A stretch of 44,462 nt of DNA from Clostridia bacterium (GTDB lineage: Bacteria > Bacillota > Clostridia > Oscillospirales > Acutalibacteraceae): assembly GCA_017396515.1 (NCBI GenBank), contig JAFQLV010000006.1, positions 1-44,462 of the forward strand. The letters are read 5' to 3'. Position numbers and translations under genes: made by a program. The notes under the pieces were generated by a model. It was not told the origin of the DNA. It saw only the letters and a program-made list of their open reading frames with translations, and did no database searches. Of this stretch, positions 12,461 to 22,395 are shown piece after piece (the first letter of the stretch is position 1; every line of letters starts with the position of its first letter).

Positions 12461-15166
12461 ATGAAACATTATCTCCACACCACAGATGAAGTTTTTGCCG
12501 AAGTGAAATCTTCCGCTGAGGGCCTCACAAGTGCCGAAGCTGAGAAGCGACTTGAAGCTAACGGTAAAAACAAGCTGGCTGAAGCAAAGAAAGACTCAAT
12601 TTTCAAAAAGTTTTTCGACCAGATGAAGGATCCTATGATCATCATCCTTATTATTGCTGCTGCAATTTCTGCCGTAACAGAATATATTGAAGCTTCATCG
12701 GCAGGTCACAGCTTCTTCCCCACAGATACCCTTATTATCCTTGCTGTTGTTATCATCAATGCCGTTCTCGGTGTTATGCAGGAAAGCAAGGCTGAAAAGG
12801 CAGTTGAAGCACTGCAGAAAATGTCTGCGGCAACAACTAAAACACTTCGTGACGGCAAAATTGTTACCGTTAAGAGTGAAGACCTTGTTGTGGGCGATGT
12901 TATTTTGCTTGACGCAGGTGATGCCATCCCCGCCGACTGCCGTATTTTTGAGTGTGCAAGCATGAAAATTGAGGAAGCTGCCCTCACCGGTGAGTCAGTT
13001 CCCGTAACAAAGCTTGTCAATGCTCTTATGGGCAAAAAGAATGACGACGAGATTGCTCTCGGTGACCGTAAAAATATGGCATATATGGGCTCAACTCTCG
13101 TTTACGGCCGCGGTAAGGCTGTTGTGACTGCAACAGGCATGGACACTGAAATGGGTAAAATTGCCAACGCTATTTCTCTTGCGGAGGAAGGCAAGACTCC
13201 TCTTGAAATTAAGCTTGAGCAGCTTTCAAAGATTCTTACAAAGCTTGTTCTCGGTGTTTGCGTTGTTATTTTCGGCTATAATATTGCCATGTACTTCGTT
13301 GGCGGCTCACAGGGACTTTTCTACGAGGTAGCCCTCGATTCCTTCATCACTGCTATTGCTCTTGCGGTTGCCGCTATCCCCGAGGGTCTGGTTGCCGTTA
13401 TGACAATTGTTCTTTCAATCGGCGTTACCAATATGTCAAAGAAAAACGCAATTATCCGTAAGATGAATGCAGTTGAAACTCTCGGCTGTACTCAGATTAT
13501 CTGCTCAGACAAAACAGGTACTCTCACACAGAATGTAATGACCGTTGTTGACCACTATGCCCCCGATGAAAACCAGCTTGCAACAGCTATGGCACTTTGC
13601 ACAAATGCTGAGGTAGCAGAGGACGGCAAGGGTACGGGCGAGCCTGATGAGGTTGCACTTATCAACTACGCAAAGACACTTGGCCTTCCCAAGGCAGCTC
13701 TTACAGAAAAGTATCCCAGAATCGGTGAGGTACCCTTTGACTCAGGCAGAAAGATGATGTCAACGGTTCACAATTCTGCAGAGGGCGTTATTCAGTTCAC
13801 CAAGGGTGCTCCCGACGAAATTCTCAAGAAGTGCTCACACATTGATATCGGCGGTGAAGTCTTCGAGATGAATGACGAATACCGCGAAAAGATTTCAGCT
13901 GAAAATACAAGAATGGGCAACAAGGCTCTTCGTGTATTTGCAGTTGCTTATAAAAAATACTCTGCAGCTCCCACAGCTTACGATTCGGAATCACTTGAAA
14001 ACGATATGACCTTTATCGGTCTTACAGGCATGATTGACCCGGTTCGTCCCGAGGTTAAGGATGCTATTGTTGAGTGCCGCGGTGCAGGCATCACACCTAT
14101 TATGATTACCGGTGACCACATCAACACTGCCAAGGCAATTGCAAGAGAGCTCGGTATTCTCACTGATGACTCTCAGGCTATGATGGGTGCAGATATTGAC
14201 AAGTACACTGACGAAGAATTTGAGAAGATAGTTGAAAATATCTTCGTTTATGCCCGTGTTCAGCCCGAACACAAAACAAGAATTGTCAATGCTTGGAAGA
14301 GCAAGGGCTATGTAACAGCTATGACAGGTGACGGCGTTAACGACGCTCCCTCAATCAAGAGTGCAGATATCGGTGTAGGTATGGGTATTACAGGTACCGA
14401 TGTAACAAAGAATGTTGCCGATATGGTTCTCACAGACGATAACTTTGCAACAATCGTTTCAGCTGTCGGCGAAGGCAGAAGAATTTACGATAACATCCGT
14501 AAGGCTATTCAGTTCCTTCTCGGCTCAAACCTTTCAGAGGTTGTTTCAATCTTCTTTGCAACAATTATGGGCTTCACAATTCTTGAGGCTCCCCACCTTC
14601 TTTTCATCAACCTTGTAACAGACAGTATTCCTGCACTTGCTCTCGGCCTTGAAAAGCCCGAGTCAAACATAATGAGAAGAAAGCCCAGAAGCAAGACAGA
14701 CGGTATCTTTGCAGGCGGCCTTGGCTTTGACTGTGCATATCAGGGTCTTCTTGTAAGTATTCTCACAGTTGCAGCATTCTATATCGGTGAATGGCTCGAG
14801 TGTCTCCAGACAGGTGCAGCATTTGCATGGACAAACATTCACGACAGCTCAGAAGGTATGACAATGGCATTCTTCACAATGGCTATGTGTGAAATCTTCC
14901 ACTCATTCAATATGCGCTCACAGAGAGGCTCAGCGGTTGCTATGGTCTTCAAGGGTCACCACAATATGGCTCTTTACGGTGCTATGATAGGCTCTTTCCT
15001 TCTCACAACTTCAGTTGTTGAGATTGACTTCCTTTCAAATCTCTTTGGCTTCGCACATCTTGACCTTAAAGCATATCTCATCTCTCTCGGCCTTTCAGTT
15101 CTCATTATCCCCATAGTTGAAATTGTTAAGGCTATCCAGAGAGCTGCAAGCAAGAATAAGGCATAA
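12461..15166 (+). CDS. P-type cation-transporting ATPase (Ca2+/Mn2+ type IIA)
   Basis: A 901-residue type II P-type ATPase. It has the N-terminal cation-ATPase domain, the actuator motif LTGES, the membrane motif PEGL (about residue 307), the phosphorylated Asp at 350 in CSDKTGTLT, KGAPDEIL in the nucleotide domain, TGDGVNDAPS (about 622) and six C-terminal membrane segments. Such pumps move Ca2+, and some Mn2+, out of the cytoplasm using ATP. The yybP-ykoY riboswitch upstream indicates that this one is induced by Mn2+ and so probably exports Mn2+; the substrate is inference. It stands alone between its riboswitch and a strong terminator. The start follows AAAGGAAAG. Confidence 0.9.
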   Translation: MKHYLHTTDEVFAEVKSSAEGLTSAEAEKRLEANGKNKLAEAKKDSIFKKFFDQMKDPMIIILIIAAAISAVTEYIEASSAGHSFFPTDTLIILAVVIINAVLGVMQESKAEKAVEALQKMSAATTKTLRDGKIVTVKSEDLVVGDVILLDAGDAIPADCRIFECASMKIEEAALTGESVPVTKLVNALMGKKNDDEIALGDRKNMAYMGSTLVYGRGKAVVTATGMDTEMGKIANAISLAEEGKTPLEIKLEQLSKILTKLVLGVCVVIFGYNIAMYFVGGSQGLFYEVALDSFITAIALAVAAIPEGLVAVMTIVLSIGVTNMSKKNAIIRKMNAVETLGCTQIICSDKTGTLTQNVMTVVDHYAPDENQLATAMALCTNAEVAEDGKGTGEPDEVALINYAKTLGLPKAALTEKYPRIGEVPFDSGRKMMSTVHNSAEGVIQFTKGAPDEILKKCSHIDIGGEVFEMNDEYREKISAENTRMGNKALRVFAVAYKKYSAAPTAYDSESLENDMTFIGLTGMIDPVRPEVKDAIVECRGAGITPIMITGDHINTAKAIARELGILTDDSQAMMGADIDKYTDEEFEKIVENIFVYARVQPEHKTRIVNAWKSKGYVTAMTGDGVNDAPSIKSADIGVGMGITGTDVTKNVADMVLTDDNFATIVSAVGEGRRIYDNIRKAIQFLLGSNLSEVVSIFFATIMGFTILEAPHLLFINLVTDSIPALALGLEKPESNIMRRKPRSKTDGIFAGGLGFDCAYQGLLVSILTVAAFYIGEWLECLQTGAAFAWTNIHDSSEGMTMAFFTMAMCEIFHSFNMRSQRGSAVAMVFKGHHNMALYGAMIGSFLLTTSVVEIDFLSNLFGFAHLDLKAYLISLGLSVLIIPIVEIVKAIQRAASKNKA

Positions 15167-15178
15167 ATAAAACTTAAA

Positions 15179-15214
15179 GCAGTCCGCAGCATTGTCTGCG
15201 GACTGCTGTTTCTT
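15179..15214 (+). terminator. Terminator after the P-type ATPase gene
   Basis: GCAGTCCGCAG (15179-15189) pairs perfectly with CTGCGGACTGC (15196-15206), then TGTTTCTTT. Confidence 0.88.
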
Positions 15215-15241
15215 TACAAAGTAACTGGTATATGATAATAT
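15213..15241 (+). promoter_or_regulatory. Promoter of the GH57-like gene
   Basis: TTTACA (15213-15218), 17-bp spacer, TAATAT (15236-15241). It begins inside the T-tract of the preceding terminator. Confidence 0.55.
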
Positions 15242-15247
15242 ATTCCT

Positions 15248-15273
15248 GATAACAACTTTAGATAACAACTTTA
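15248..15273 (+). repeat. Tandem 13-bp direct repeat in a leader
   Basis: GATAACAACTTTA occurs twice back to back (15248-15260, 15261-15273), just after the promoter and before the AAAAGGTG site of the GH57-like gene. Confidence 0.8.
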
Positions 15274-15288
15274 AAAAGGTGATACAAT

Positions 15289-17781
15289 ATGAAAGAAAAC
15301 AAAATTCACGTAGCATACGGCTTTCATGTCAACTGCTATCATTCCTACAGAGGTGACACAAACGATAATTTAGGCTTTGGCTCAGATATCAGAATTATAA
15401 ATAAAATCCTTGACACTCTGACGAATTTCAACGAAAGAGGAATCCCCGTAAAGGGAACATGGGACAGTGAAAACTTCTTTTCACTTGAAAAAATACTGCC
15501 TGAGTATGCACCTGAAATCATTGAGAAAATGAAGGAGCGTGTGGCAAGGTACGGCGATGAAAATATCATAATGGGATATAACAACGGTGCCCTCTCAGCT
15601 ATGACAGAGGATGAATTCGAAGCGAGTATTGAGCTTGCAGTGACCAATGAAGCCGGCTCAGGCCTCAGGGATATTTTCGGCGAATATGAAAAGATAGTCA
15701 GACCTCAGGAGGTTATGTTCACACCTTCGCAGGTGAGCCTTTATAATAAGCTTGGTGTGAAGGCGCTGTGCCTTTATTACAGCTGTGTACCCTTTGACGC
15801 TTTCAGAACAATTGTGCCTGAGCTCAGTGACGAATATGCCTATAACCCTCTTAAATATACATATAAAAACGAGAGTATGACAGTTATTCCCACCTACAGC
15901 AACTCCGATGTCTGTGATGCGGGCACTCTGCGAGCTTGGGTGAAGGCTTTGCGTCAAAAGCAGGAAAAGGGACTCATCAACAGAGATTTGCTCATATTTA
16001 TCAATATGGATGCCGATGCGGTTTTCTGGGAGAGCATGGATTTAGGCCCTCTTTCAGGAAAAATTGCAAACACAGACGGTATCAAAGGTCTTGTGGAAGA
16101 GATTGCCGACCTGCCATATATTGTTTTTGACACAGTTGGCGGATATCTTAAAAATCACGAAGCAGTGGGCGAGATAGACTTCACACACGACACAGCTGAC
16201 GGTAATTTCACAGGCTATGCCTCCTGGAGTGAAAAGCCCTTTAACCGCAAAATATGGACAAGCCTTGAAAGAGCAAGAGCCATGGCAAAGGTAACGGCTA
16301 AAAAAGACAGCGAGTCCCCCTCATTTTTTGACAGGGTTATTCTGCTTTCAACCACTCATTTCGGTCTTGCAACACCTGTGCTTAATATTCAAAGAGAAAA
16401 AACTGCCCTTGCCTTAGCCGAAAAGGTTATAGCAAAAGAAAAGGCTGCTATGCCGAAAAGTGAGGGCTTCACCCTTTATAACACAAACGGCAGCACCCTG
16501 CAGTGCCTGCAGATTAAGCTGAAGGAGAAGCTCAGTGATATTTCAAAGCTTAATATCGTCTCAAAATATCTTGAAAGCTTTACAGCTGTTAGTATGAGTG
16601 AGGATAACTCATCGGTTTATCTTATGCTGAAATTCACCGAGGTCAGAAAGAAATATGAGCTGAAATTCACCTTTGACAGTGAAAAGGCAAAACTGACCTT
16701 CAGCAATATTTTGTCCTCAGGCAAGCTGAGCATATTCTTCAGCGATAAGGGAAGTATTGCTTGGGTGCAGTATGGCGATAAAAAGCTTGGCAGCGATGAG
16801 TTTTTGCAGAGCTTTATCACCTATGGCGGCAAAAAATATAATTTCAGGAACATCTCTGCAAAGGCTCTTGCAGTTGCAGGTACAGGCGAGGGTGTGCGTA
16901 TAAGCGGCAAAATACATCTGCCCGGTGAAGAAAGAGGCGGAGACTTCACCTATGATTTCTTCACGGCAGTGGGCAGTGATGCTGTCTTTGTCAGAACACA
17001 GATAAACTATCCCTATACACCTGAGCTTGTGTCGATTTCAACGGAAAACTCCTCTTTAGGCAGATATACGGATATGAAATGGCAGGAGACTGTTCCTTTT
17101 CAGATTACTCCCGAGCTTAAAGGCGATATAAGTGTTATCAAGCGTAACTTTATGGAGGATATTTCTTCCTTCAGAACACAGTCTTTCCCTGAATGTGACA
17201 GTAAAAACAGCTATGTTGCTTCTTTTAACCATCAGCTGACAGCAGGTATGGTTGGACTTTATGACGGTGAAAGCGGCATTATAATTGCCAACGCAAGGCA
17301 GGTGCTTTCTTCAATGGCTCACTGTCCCATGCGTCTTGAAAAGGATAAGACTGTGAGAATGAATCCCTTCGGCACATATTACGGTGCACAGCGTCATCAC
17401 CGCGGCAGGGCAAAGGATGAGATACTCGGTGTCTATACCCTTGTTGCGGCTCAGGGCAAGCCCTTGGCACCTTCATATAACGGCACCGGTGAAAATGCCG
17501 TTCTCGGTCTTTATGCCTTTGAGGGTACTCCTTCAGCTGAGATGATGAAGGAAATCTGTGCCTTCGCAGACGGAGCCGTGGCTGTATCAGGTGAAAGCAG
17601 TGTGGCTTCACCCTTTGACGGTGACAATGTGACAGTGGGGGAGAGCAAAAAGGACAACAAAAGCGAAAAGGACCTTAAAAACCCTGTTATGACAGGAATT
17701 TACGGAAATCTGGGAAATTATGTAACCAAGGGTGTCAGAGCAATAGGTCACATTCTGTGGACACAGCTCAGAACAAAATAA
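15289..17781 (+). CDS. GH57-like glycoside hydrolase domain protein
   Basis: An 830-residue protein without a signal peptide, so probably cytoplasmic. The N-terminal 300 residues look like the barrel of the glycoside hydrolase/deacetylase superfamily, closest to GH57 or GH38: an opening strand with His (HVAYGFHVNCYH), GYNNGALSAM, the segment RPQEVMFTPSQVSLYNKLGVKA that resembles the GH57 'PE' region, and LLIFINMDADAVFWES. The C-terminal 500 residues look like beta-sandwich domains common in these enzymes. The substrate is unknown; intracellular glycan or alpha-glucan processing is a guess. ATG 15289 follows AAAAAGGTGA. Confidence 0.6.
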   Translation: MKENKIHVAYGFHVNCYHSYRGDTNDNLGFGSDIRIINKILDTLTNFNERGIPVKGTWDSENFFSLEKILPEYAPEIIEKMKERVARYGDENIIMGYNNGALSAMTEDEFEASIELAVTNEAGSGLRDIFGEYEKIVRPQEVMFTPSQVSLYNKLGVKALCLYYSCVPFDAFRTIVPELSDEYAYNPLKYTYKNESMTVIPTYSNSDVCDAGTLRAWVKALRQKQEKGLINRDLLIFINMDADAVFWESMDLGPLSGKIANTDGIKGLVEEIADLPYIVFDTVGGYLKNHEAVGEIDFTHDTADGNFTGYASWSEKPFNRKIWTSLERARAMAKVTAKKDSESPSFFDRVILLSTTHFGLATPVLNIQREKTALALAEKVIAKEKAAMPKSEGFTLYNTNGSTLQCLQIKLKEKLSDISKLNIVSKYLESFTAVSMSEDNSSVYLMLKFTEVRKKYELKFTFDSEKAKLTFSNILSSGKLSIFFSDKGSIAWVQYGDKKLGSDEFLQSFITYGGKKYNFRNISAKALAVAGTGEGVRISGKIHLPGEERGGDFTYDFFTAVGSDAVFVRTQINYPYTPELVSISTENSSLGRYTDMKWQETVPFQITPELKGDISVIKRNFMEDISSFRTQSFPECDSKNSYVASFNHQLTAGMVGLYDGESGIIIANARQVLSSMAHCPMRLEKDKTVRMNPFGTYYGAQRHHRGRAKDEILGVYTLVAAQGKPLAPSYNGTGENAVLGLYAFEGTPSAEMMKEICAFADGAVAVSGESSVASPFDGDNVTVGESKKDNKSEKDLKNPVMTGIYGNLGNYVTKGVRAIGHILWTQLRTK

Positions 17782-17809
17782 TTCTTTTGGTATTTAATAA
17801 ATTGTAAAA

Positions 17810-17853
17810 CAATTGTTACTGTTGTTACTAATTATTACAATGTGTAACAATTG
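17810..17853. promoter_or_regulatory. Operator-like cluster upstream of the acyl-CoA synthetase
   Basis: CAATTGTTAC (17810-17819) and GTAACAATTG (17844-17853) form a perfect inverted repeat; TTGTTAC also occurs at 17822-17828. The cluster lies 25 bp upstream of the -35 box, a good place for a regulator. The regulator is not identifiable here. Confidence 0.55.
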
Positions 17854-17877
17854 AAACACAAAGAAACAAATTGACTA

Positions 17878-17906
17878 TTGACTTACCCTGTGTTATGGGA
17901 TACAAT
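17878..17906 (+). promoter_or_regulatory. Promoter of the acyl-CoA synthetase gene
   Basis: TTGACT (17878-17883), 17-bp spacer, TACAAT (17901-17906). Confidence 0.7.
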
Positions 17907-17963
17907 TTTCACAGCGTTTTAAAAAGTATGATACAATTACGGTAAAGCAAAGGAGAATTTCAA

Positions 17964-19667
17964 ATGCGTGAATACAGAATATCGGCTAACAACTATTTGC
18001 ATAAACCCACAGATGAGAGCTGCTATGACTATCTGCTCAAAAGCTATGAGAGAATATCAAAGGATATCGGCAAAGATTATACGGCTTTTGTTACACCTGT
18101 CGGCCCTGTAGAGAGCGAAACCTCAATGGAAAGACTGCTGGGTGATATTGAAAAAATGGCGGCATTTCTCTCGTCAAAGGGTCTTAAAAAGGGTGATGTT
18201 TTCACAGCCTTTATACCCACCTGCGGTCACGCCTTTATTGCCTTTTATTCGCTTATAAAGCTTGGTGTTGTGGCTAACTTTGTTCACCCTCTCACACCGC
18301 CTGCACAGCTTGAGGAAATAATGACTCACACAAAAAGCAAGGGTGTGTTTATGCTTGACCTGTTTGCGGCAGGCTACAAAAGCATTATAGAAAAGCATAT
18401 GACAATTGTCTGCTCAACATCAGATTTTTGCCAGGGAACAGCTTATCAGTACGCAAAAGGCAATGAGGCACAGAATGCACATGTGCCCGAGCATGAAAAT
18501 ATTCACCGCTATATGGATATAATGGCTATGGATTTGCCTTGTGTTCCCTCGGTTGAGCACCCGGGCAAGGACGATGCTATTTATCTTCACGGTGGCGGTA
18601 CCACAGGCAGAAGCAAGACTATCATTCACTCAAATTATTCATTTAATTTCCTTGCCTACAGCATGTATGCTCTTGATCCTGAGCACGACTACACAAAATC
18701 ATATTCTCTTTGTGTGCTTCCCTGCTTTCACGCTTACGGCTTAGGTGTTTCAATGCACTATGCTCTTTGCAATGCATACAGACCCATTATGATTCCCAAG
18801 TTTGACCCTATTCAGGCAAACGAGCTTATAAAGAAGTACTGTGTAATGGAAGTCTTAGGTGTTCCCAAGATGTTCCAGAAAATGATTGAGGCACCTAATT
18901 TTGAAAATGAGGGCATAAAAAACCTTAAAATCCTCAGTGTGGGCGGCGATTTTGTCAGCAATGAGTTTGTTGATTTCTTCAACACAAAAATCGGTGCTCT
19001 CGGCTCTGAAGCATTTCTCGGCAGAGGCTACGGTCTGACAGAAATGTGTGCTGTGTGCACAACAAATTCAGGCATTCCCGACCCGAGAACAACAACAGTA
19101 GGCGTGCCTATTTTCGGCACCACTATTGAAATATGGGATGATGACTGCAACAAGCTTCCCATGGGTAAAATAGGTGAGGTTGTTGTCAGCGGCGAAACTA
19201 TGATGAATCGCTATCTGCCTGATGATTTCATTCAGGAAACAGGCATATACACAGATGAAAACGGCAGAAACTGGGTCAGAACAGGTGATGTGGGCTTTAT
19301 TGACAGAGACGGACACCTTATGTTCACCAGCCGTAAAAAAAGAATTATTATTATTGCGGGTTATAATATTTACCCTGCAACAATTGAGGAAAAAATTCTT
19401 GAGCTTGATTACATAAACGAGGTCTGTGCATGCCAGGGCTATGACGAAAATGAAAAGCCTTATGTAAAGCTTGTGGTTTCTCTTAAGGACCCCACAATGA
19501 ATGAAGAAGAGGTCAAGGAGAAGCTGATGGCATACTGCAAGGAAAATGTGGAAGCCTATGCCTGCCCGAGAAAGATTTTCATAATGGATCTTCTGCCCAG
19601 AACAAAAATGGAAAAGATAGATTTCGTCAAGCTCTCCGATCCCGTTCCCCAGCCGAAAACAGTTTAA
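17964..19667 (+). CDS. AMP-forming acyl-CoA synthetase (fatty-acid-CoA ligase-like)
   Basis: A 567-residue member of the ANL adenylating superfamily: it activates a carboxylic acid with ATP and usually passes it to CoA. The phosphate loop is LHGGGTTGRSKTIIHS (about residue 210). The adenylate motif GRGYGLTEMCAV and the hinge GDVGFIDRDGHLMFTSRKKR are present, followed by IIIAGYNIYPATIEE. The C-terminal catalytic Lys lies in RTKMEKIDF. The acid cannot be told from sequence; medium or long fatty acids are likely from overall length. It has its own promoter, an upstream operator-like cluster and a terminator, so it is a single-gene unit. Confidence 0.88.
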   Translation: MREYRISANNYLHKPTDESCYDYLLKSYERISKDIGKDYTAFVTPVGPVESETSMERLLGDIEKMAAFLSSKGLKKGDVFTAFIPTCGHAFIAFYSLIKLGVVANFVHPLTPPAQLEEIMTHTKSKGVFMLDLFAAGYKSIIEKHMTIVCSTSDFCQGTAYQYAKGNEAQNAHVPEHENIHRYMDIMAMDLPCVPSVEHPGKDDAIYLHGGGTTGRSKTIIHSNYSFNFLAYSMYALDPEHDYTKSYSLCVLPCFHAYGLGVSMHYALCNAYRPIMIPKFDPIQANELIKKYCVMEVLGVPKMFQKMIEAPNFENEGIKNLKILSVGGDFVSNEFVDFFNTKIGALGSEAFLGRGYGLTEMCAVCTTNSGIPDPRTTTVGVPIFGTTIEIWDDDCNKLPMGKIGEVVVSGETMMNRYLPDDFIQETGIYTDENGRNWVRTGDVGFIDRDGHLMFTSRKKRIIIIAGYNIYPATIEEKILELDYINEVCACQGYDENEKPYVKLVVSLKDPTMNEEEVKEKLMAYCKENVEAYACPRKIFIMDLLPRTKMEKIDFVKLSDPVPQPKTV

Positions 19668-19688
19668 TTGAAAAATTCGCTTAAATAA

Positions 19689-19729
19689 AACCGTTCTTAA
19701 GAGGTTACTGCTTCATAAGAACGGTTTTT
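19689..19729 (+). terminator. Terminator after the acyl-CoA synthetase gene
   Basis: AACCGTTCTTA (19689-19699) pairs perfectly with TAAGAACGGTT (19716-19726), followed by TTT. Confidence 0.85.
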
Positions 19730-19815
19730 GAATTAATGTGTCTGCAGCTGTCAAAAATCATAATCGCAGGAGTGGTTTTAATAATTAAAAAAGTAATAAT
19801 TTTTTCTCTTTGCTA

Positions 19816-19844
19816 TTGAGTAAGAGCTGTTTTTATTGTATAAT
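19816..19844 (+). promoter_or_regulatory. Promoter of the mre operon
   Basis: TTGAGT (19816-19821), 17-bp spacer, TATAAT (19839-19844). Confidence 0.75.
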
Positions 19845-19897
19845 AAAATATCTTATTGTGTCCGTTTATTTTGATTATCCGGGAGGAGAGTTAATAT

Positions 19898-20908
19898 ATG
19901 TTATTTTCACAGGATATAGGTATAGATTTAGGCACTGCCAACACCCTTGTTTTTGTTAAGGGTAAGGGCATTTTAATCCGCGAGCCTTCGGTTGTTGCAA
20001 TAAATGTCAGCACAAAGCCCGCAAAGGTGGTTGCAGTGGGCAGTCAGGCAAAAGAAATGATTGGCAGAACTCCCGGCTCCATAACGGCTATGCGTCCGCT
20101 GACAGACGGTGTTATTGCCGATTTTGATATTACCTGCGAGATGCTCAAGAAGTTTATAGCTAAGGCTCTCGGCGGCTCGTACCTTGCCAAGGCCAGAGTA
20201 GTTATCTGCATTCCCTCAGGTGTTACAGAGGTTGAAAGAAGAAATGTTCACGATGTTGCCATTGAGGCAGGTGCAAAATATGTCAGCCTTATAGAGGAGC
20301 CTATGGCAGCGGCTATAGGTGCGGGCCTGCCCGTATCTCAGGCAATAGGCAGCATGATAGTTGATATCGGCGGCGGCACATCAGAGGTTGCAGTTATTTC
20401 CTTAGGTGATATTGTCTGCTCACGCTCTGTCAGAGCCGCAGGAGACAGCTTTGACAGTGCTATCAGTCAGTATATAAAGAAAAAGTATAATCTTCTGGTA
20501 GGTGAGAGAACCGCAGAGGACATCAAAATTAAAATCGGCTCCGCTATGGAATATGAGGGCGAGGGCAGAATGGAAATCAAGGGCAGAAACCTGGTTGACG
20601 GTTTGCCGAAGAATATAACAATCACAAGTGAGGAAATAAGAGAAGCTCTTTCAGACTGCGTCAATCAGATATTGGATGCAGTGAAATCCACACTTGAAAA
20701 GACTCCGCCGGAGCTTTCGGCTGATATTATGGAGCACGGCATAACTCTCACAGGCGGCGGCGCACTCCTCAGAGGCATAGATAAGCTTATCGCGTCCCAG
20801 ACAGGCATGCCCGTGCATATTGCAGATAACCCCCTTGACTGTGTTGTTGACGGTACGGGCGTTTATCTCGAAAGTGATATTCTTGGTAATGTAGGTAAAA
20901 GATTTTAA
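19898..20908 (+). CDS. mreB: Rod shape-determining protein MreB
   Basis: A 336-residue bacterial actin. The ATP-binding signatures are [14 protein letters not shown] (phosphate 1), [14 protein letters not shown] (phosphate 2) and [14 protein letters not shown] (adenosine). It forms membrane-bound filaments that steer lateral cell-wall synthesis. The start follows GGGAGGAGAG. It heads a tight operon with mreC, mreD and a class B penicillin-binding protein, the usual elongasome order. A paralogue such as Mbl is possible, but position before mreC favours MreB. Confidence 0.95.
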   Translation: MLFSQDIGIDLGTANTLVFVKGKGILIREPSVVAINVSTKPAKVVAVGSQAKEMIGRTPGSITAMRPLTDGVIADFDITCEMLKKFIAKALGGSYLAKARVVICIPSGVTEVERRNVHDVAIEAGAKYVSLIEEPMAAAIGAGLPVSQAIGSMIVDIGGGTSEVAVISLGDIVCSRSVRAAGDSFDSAISQYIKKKYNLLVGERTAEDIKIKIGSAMEYEGEGRMEIKGRNLVDGLPKNITITSEEIREALSDCVNQILDAVKSTLEKTPPELSADIMEHGITLTGGGALLRGIDKLIASQTGMPVHIADNPLDCVVDGTGVYLESDILGNVGKRF

Positions 20909-20936
20909 AGGAAAGACAGTATAAAGGGGTGTAAAA

Positions 20937-21794
20937 ATGCTTAATTTTTTAAAAAGCAGGAAATTTAAAACCTTTATGTTTGTAATATGCGCCCTGCTTG
21001 CAGGTGCTGTTATAGCTGTTGCTTCATCGGGGGCGGCTTCGCCGGTGACGAATGTGCTCGGCAGTATGCTCAGCCCCGTGCAGAAGCTTGTCAGCAGTGT
21101 TGCTGATAATGTGAAATGGCTCGGTGACAGCTTTGAAAGCTCAGGCAGCTATAAAAAAGAAATAGAGCGCCTTCAGCAGCAGATAGCCGAATATGAAAAT
21201 CAGCTTGTTGACTATAATGAAATGAGACAGAAGCTTTCTTCTTATGAAACAATGTTGGGCGTTAAGGAAGAAAACCCTGATTTTGCTCTTGAAAGAGCAG
21301 GCATTATCGGCACAGACACTGCGGATATGTTCACATCTCTTATTATTGACAAAGGCTCAAATGATAATATAAGTGTCAATGACCCTGCCGTTTACGGCAA
21401 TTATGTGGTGGGAATAGTAAAAAAGGTGCATCCCTCATACAGCGTTGTTGAGTCTATACTCAGCCCTGAGGTTAACATAAGTGCTCTTGACAGCAAAACC
21501 AGAGAAACAGCTTATGTTACCACCACTATTGATTATTCACTGAAGGGCCACTGTGTTTTTTCAGGTCTTGAAAGAACAACGGCTGTCTCACCCGGCGGAA
21601 TTATTCTCACCTCGGGTATAGGCGGCACTTATCCCAAGGGACTTATTATAGGCACGGTAAACGAAGTGTGTGAAAGCGAATATGACCTTTCAAACTATGC
21701 GGTTATTGAGCCGGGTGTGGATATTAAGGAAATTGAAGATTTATTTATTATAACTGACTTTGAGGGTCAGGGAATTGAAGAAATAATAGAGTAA
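20937..21794 (+). CDS. mreC: Cell shape-determining protein MreC
   Basis: 285 residues: an N-terminal membrane segment (about 11-32), a coiled coil (about 72-108, KKEIERLQQQIAEYENQL) and the extracytoplasmic beta domain with the family's VYGNYVVGIVKKV, SVVESILSP and TSGIGGTYPKGLIIGTV stretches. It links MreB filaments to PBP2 outside the membrane. It starts 28 bases after mreB behind AAAGGGGTG. Confidence 0.92.
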   Translation: MLNFLKSRKFKTFMFVICALLAGAVIAVASSGAASPVTNVLGSMLSPVQKLVSSVADNVKWLGDSFESSGSYKKEIERLQQQIAEYENQLVDYNEMRQKLSSYETMLGVKEENPDFALERAGIIGTDTADMFTSLIIDKGSNDNISVNDPAVYGNYVVGIVKKVHPSYSVVESILSPEVNISALDSKTRETAYVTTTIDYSLKGHCVFSGLERTTAVSPGGIILTSGIGGTYPKGLIIGTVNEVCESEYDLSNYAVIEPGVDIKEIEDLFIITDFEGQGIEEIIE

Positions 21795-21811
21795 AAAGGA
21801 AGGTGAAAAGA

Positions 21812-22348
21812 GTGAAATTCGGTGATAATAAAAAGCTTTATATCAGACGCGCTCTTTTCGTTTTTCTCACGGTTTTAACTGCGGCATTTCAGCACACAGA
21901 TATAGCCGTGCCTGATTTTTTCTCTGCCAAGGCTATGCTGCTTATTCCTCTTTGTGTGTGCATTGCCATGTTTGAAAGAAGCATGGGCGGTCTTGCCTTC
22001 GGTGTGCTGTGCGGTGCACTTTGGGATGCGGCAAGTGCGAGAGGTGACGGCTTTTTCAGCGTTGCACTGGCAATTGCAGGCTTTGCTTCCGGTGCCGCTA
22101 TAACCTATCTTATGAGAAATAATATTTTTTCTGCTCTTATAATTTCAGGTGTCTTTTGTGTGGGCATCAATTCAGCATATTGGTTTGTTTTTATGCTTCT
22201 CAAGGGCTATGAGGGGGCTTTAGGAGTGCTGATGAGCTATTATCTTCCCGGTGCTCTTTACAGCGTGCTTTTCACATTTATCTACTATTATATTGTTCGT
22301 CTGATTGTGCAGGTGACAAGTGACGGCAAAAAGATAAAGTTGAATTAA
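21812..22348 (+). CDS. mreD: Rod shape-determining protein MreD
   Basis: A 178-residue membrane protein with five to six hydrophobic segments and the family's layout, including MLLIPLCVCIAMF and GLAFGVLCGALWDAAS. It is the membrane partner of MreC. GTG 21812 is preferred, eight bases after AAGGAAGG; the GTG at 21803 overlaps that site. Length is normal for MreD. Confidence 0.88.
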   Translation: MKFGDNKKLYIRRALFVFLTVLTAAFQHTDIAVPDFFSAKAMLLIPLCVCIAMFERSMGGLAFGVLCGALWDAASARGDGFFSVALAIAGFASGAAITYLMRNNIFSALIISGVFCVGINSAYWFVFMLLKGYEGALGVLMSYYLPGALYSVLFTFIYYYIVRLIVQVTSDGKKIKLN

Positions 22349-22395
22349 AGAAAATATCTTATAATATAAAAATCGACAGAAAGGAGCTGCAGAAT

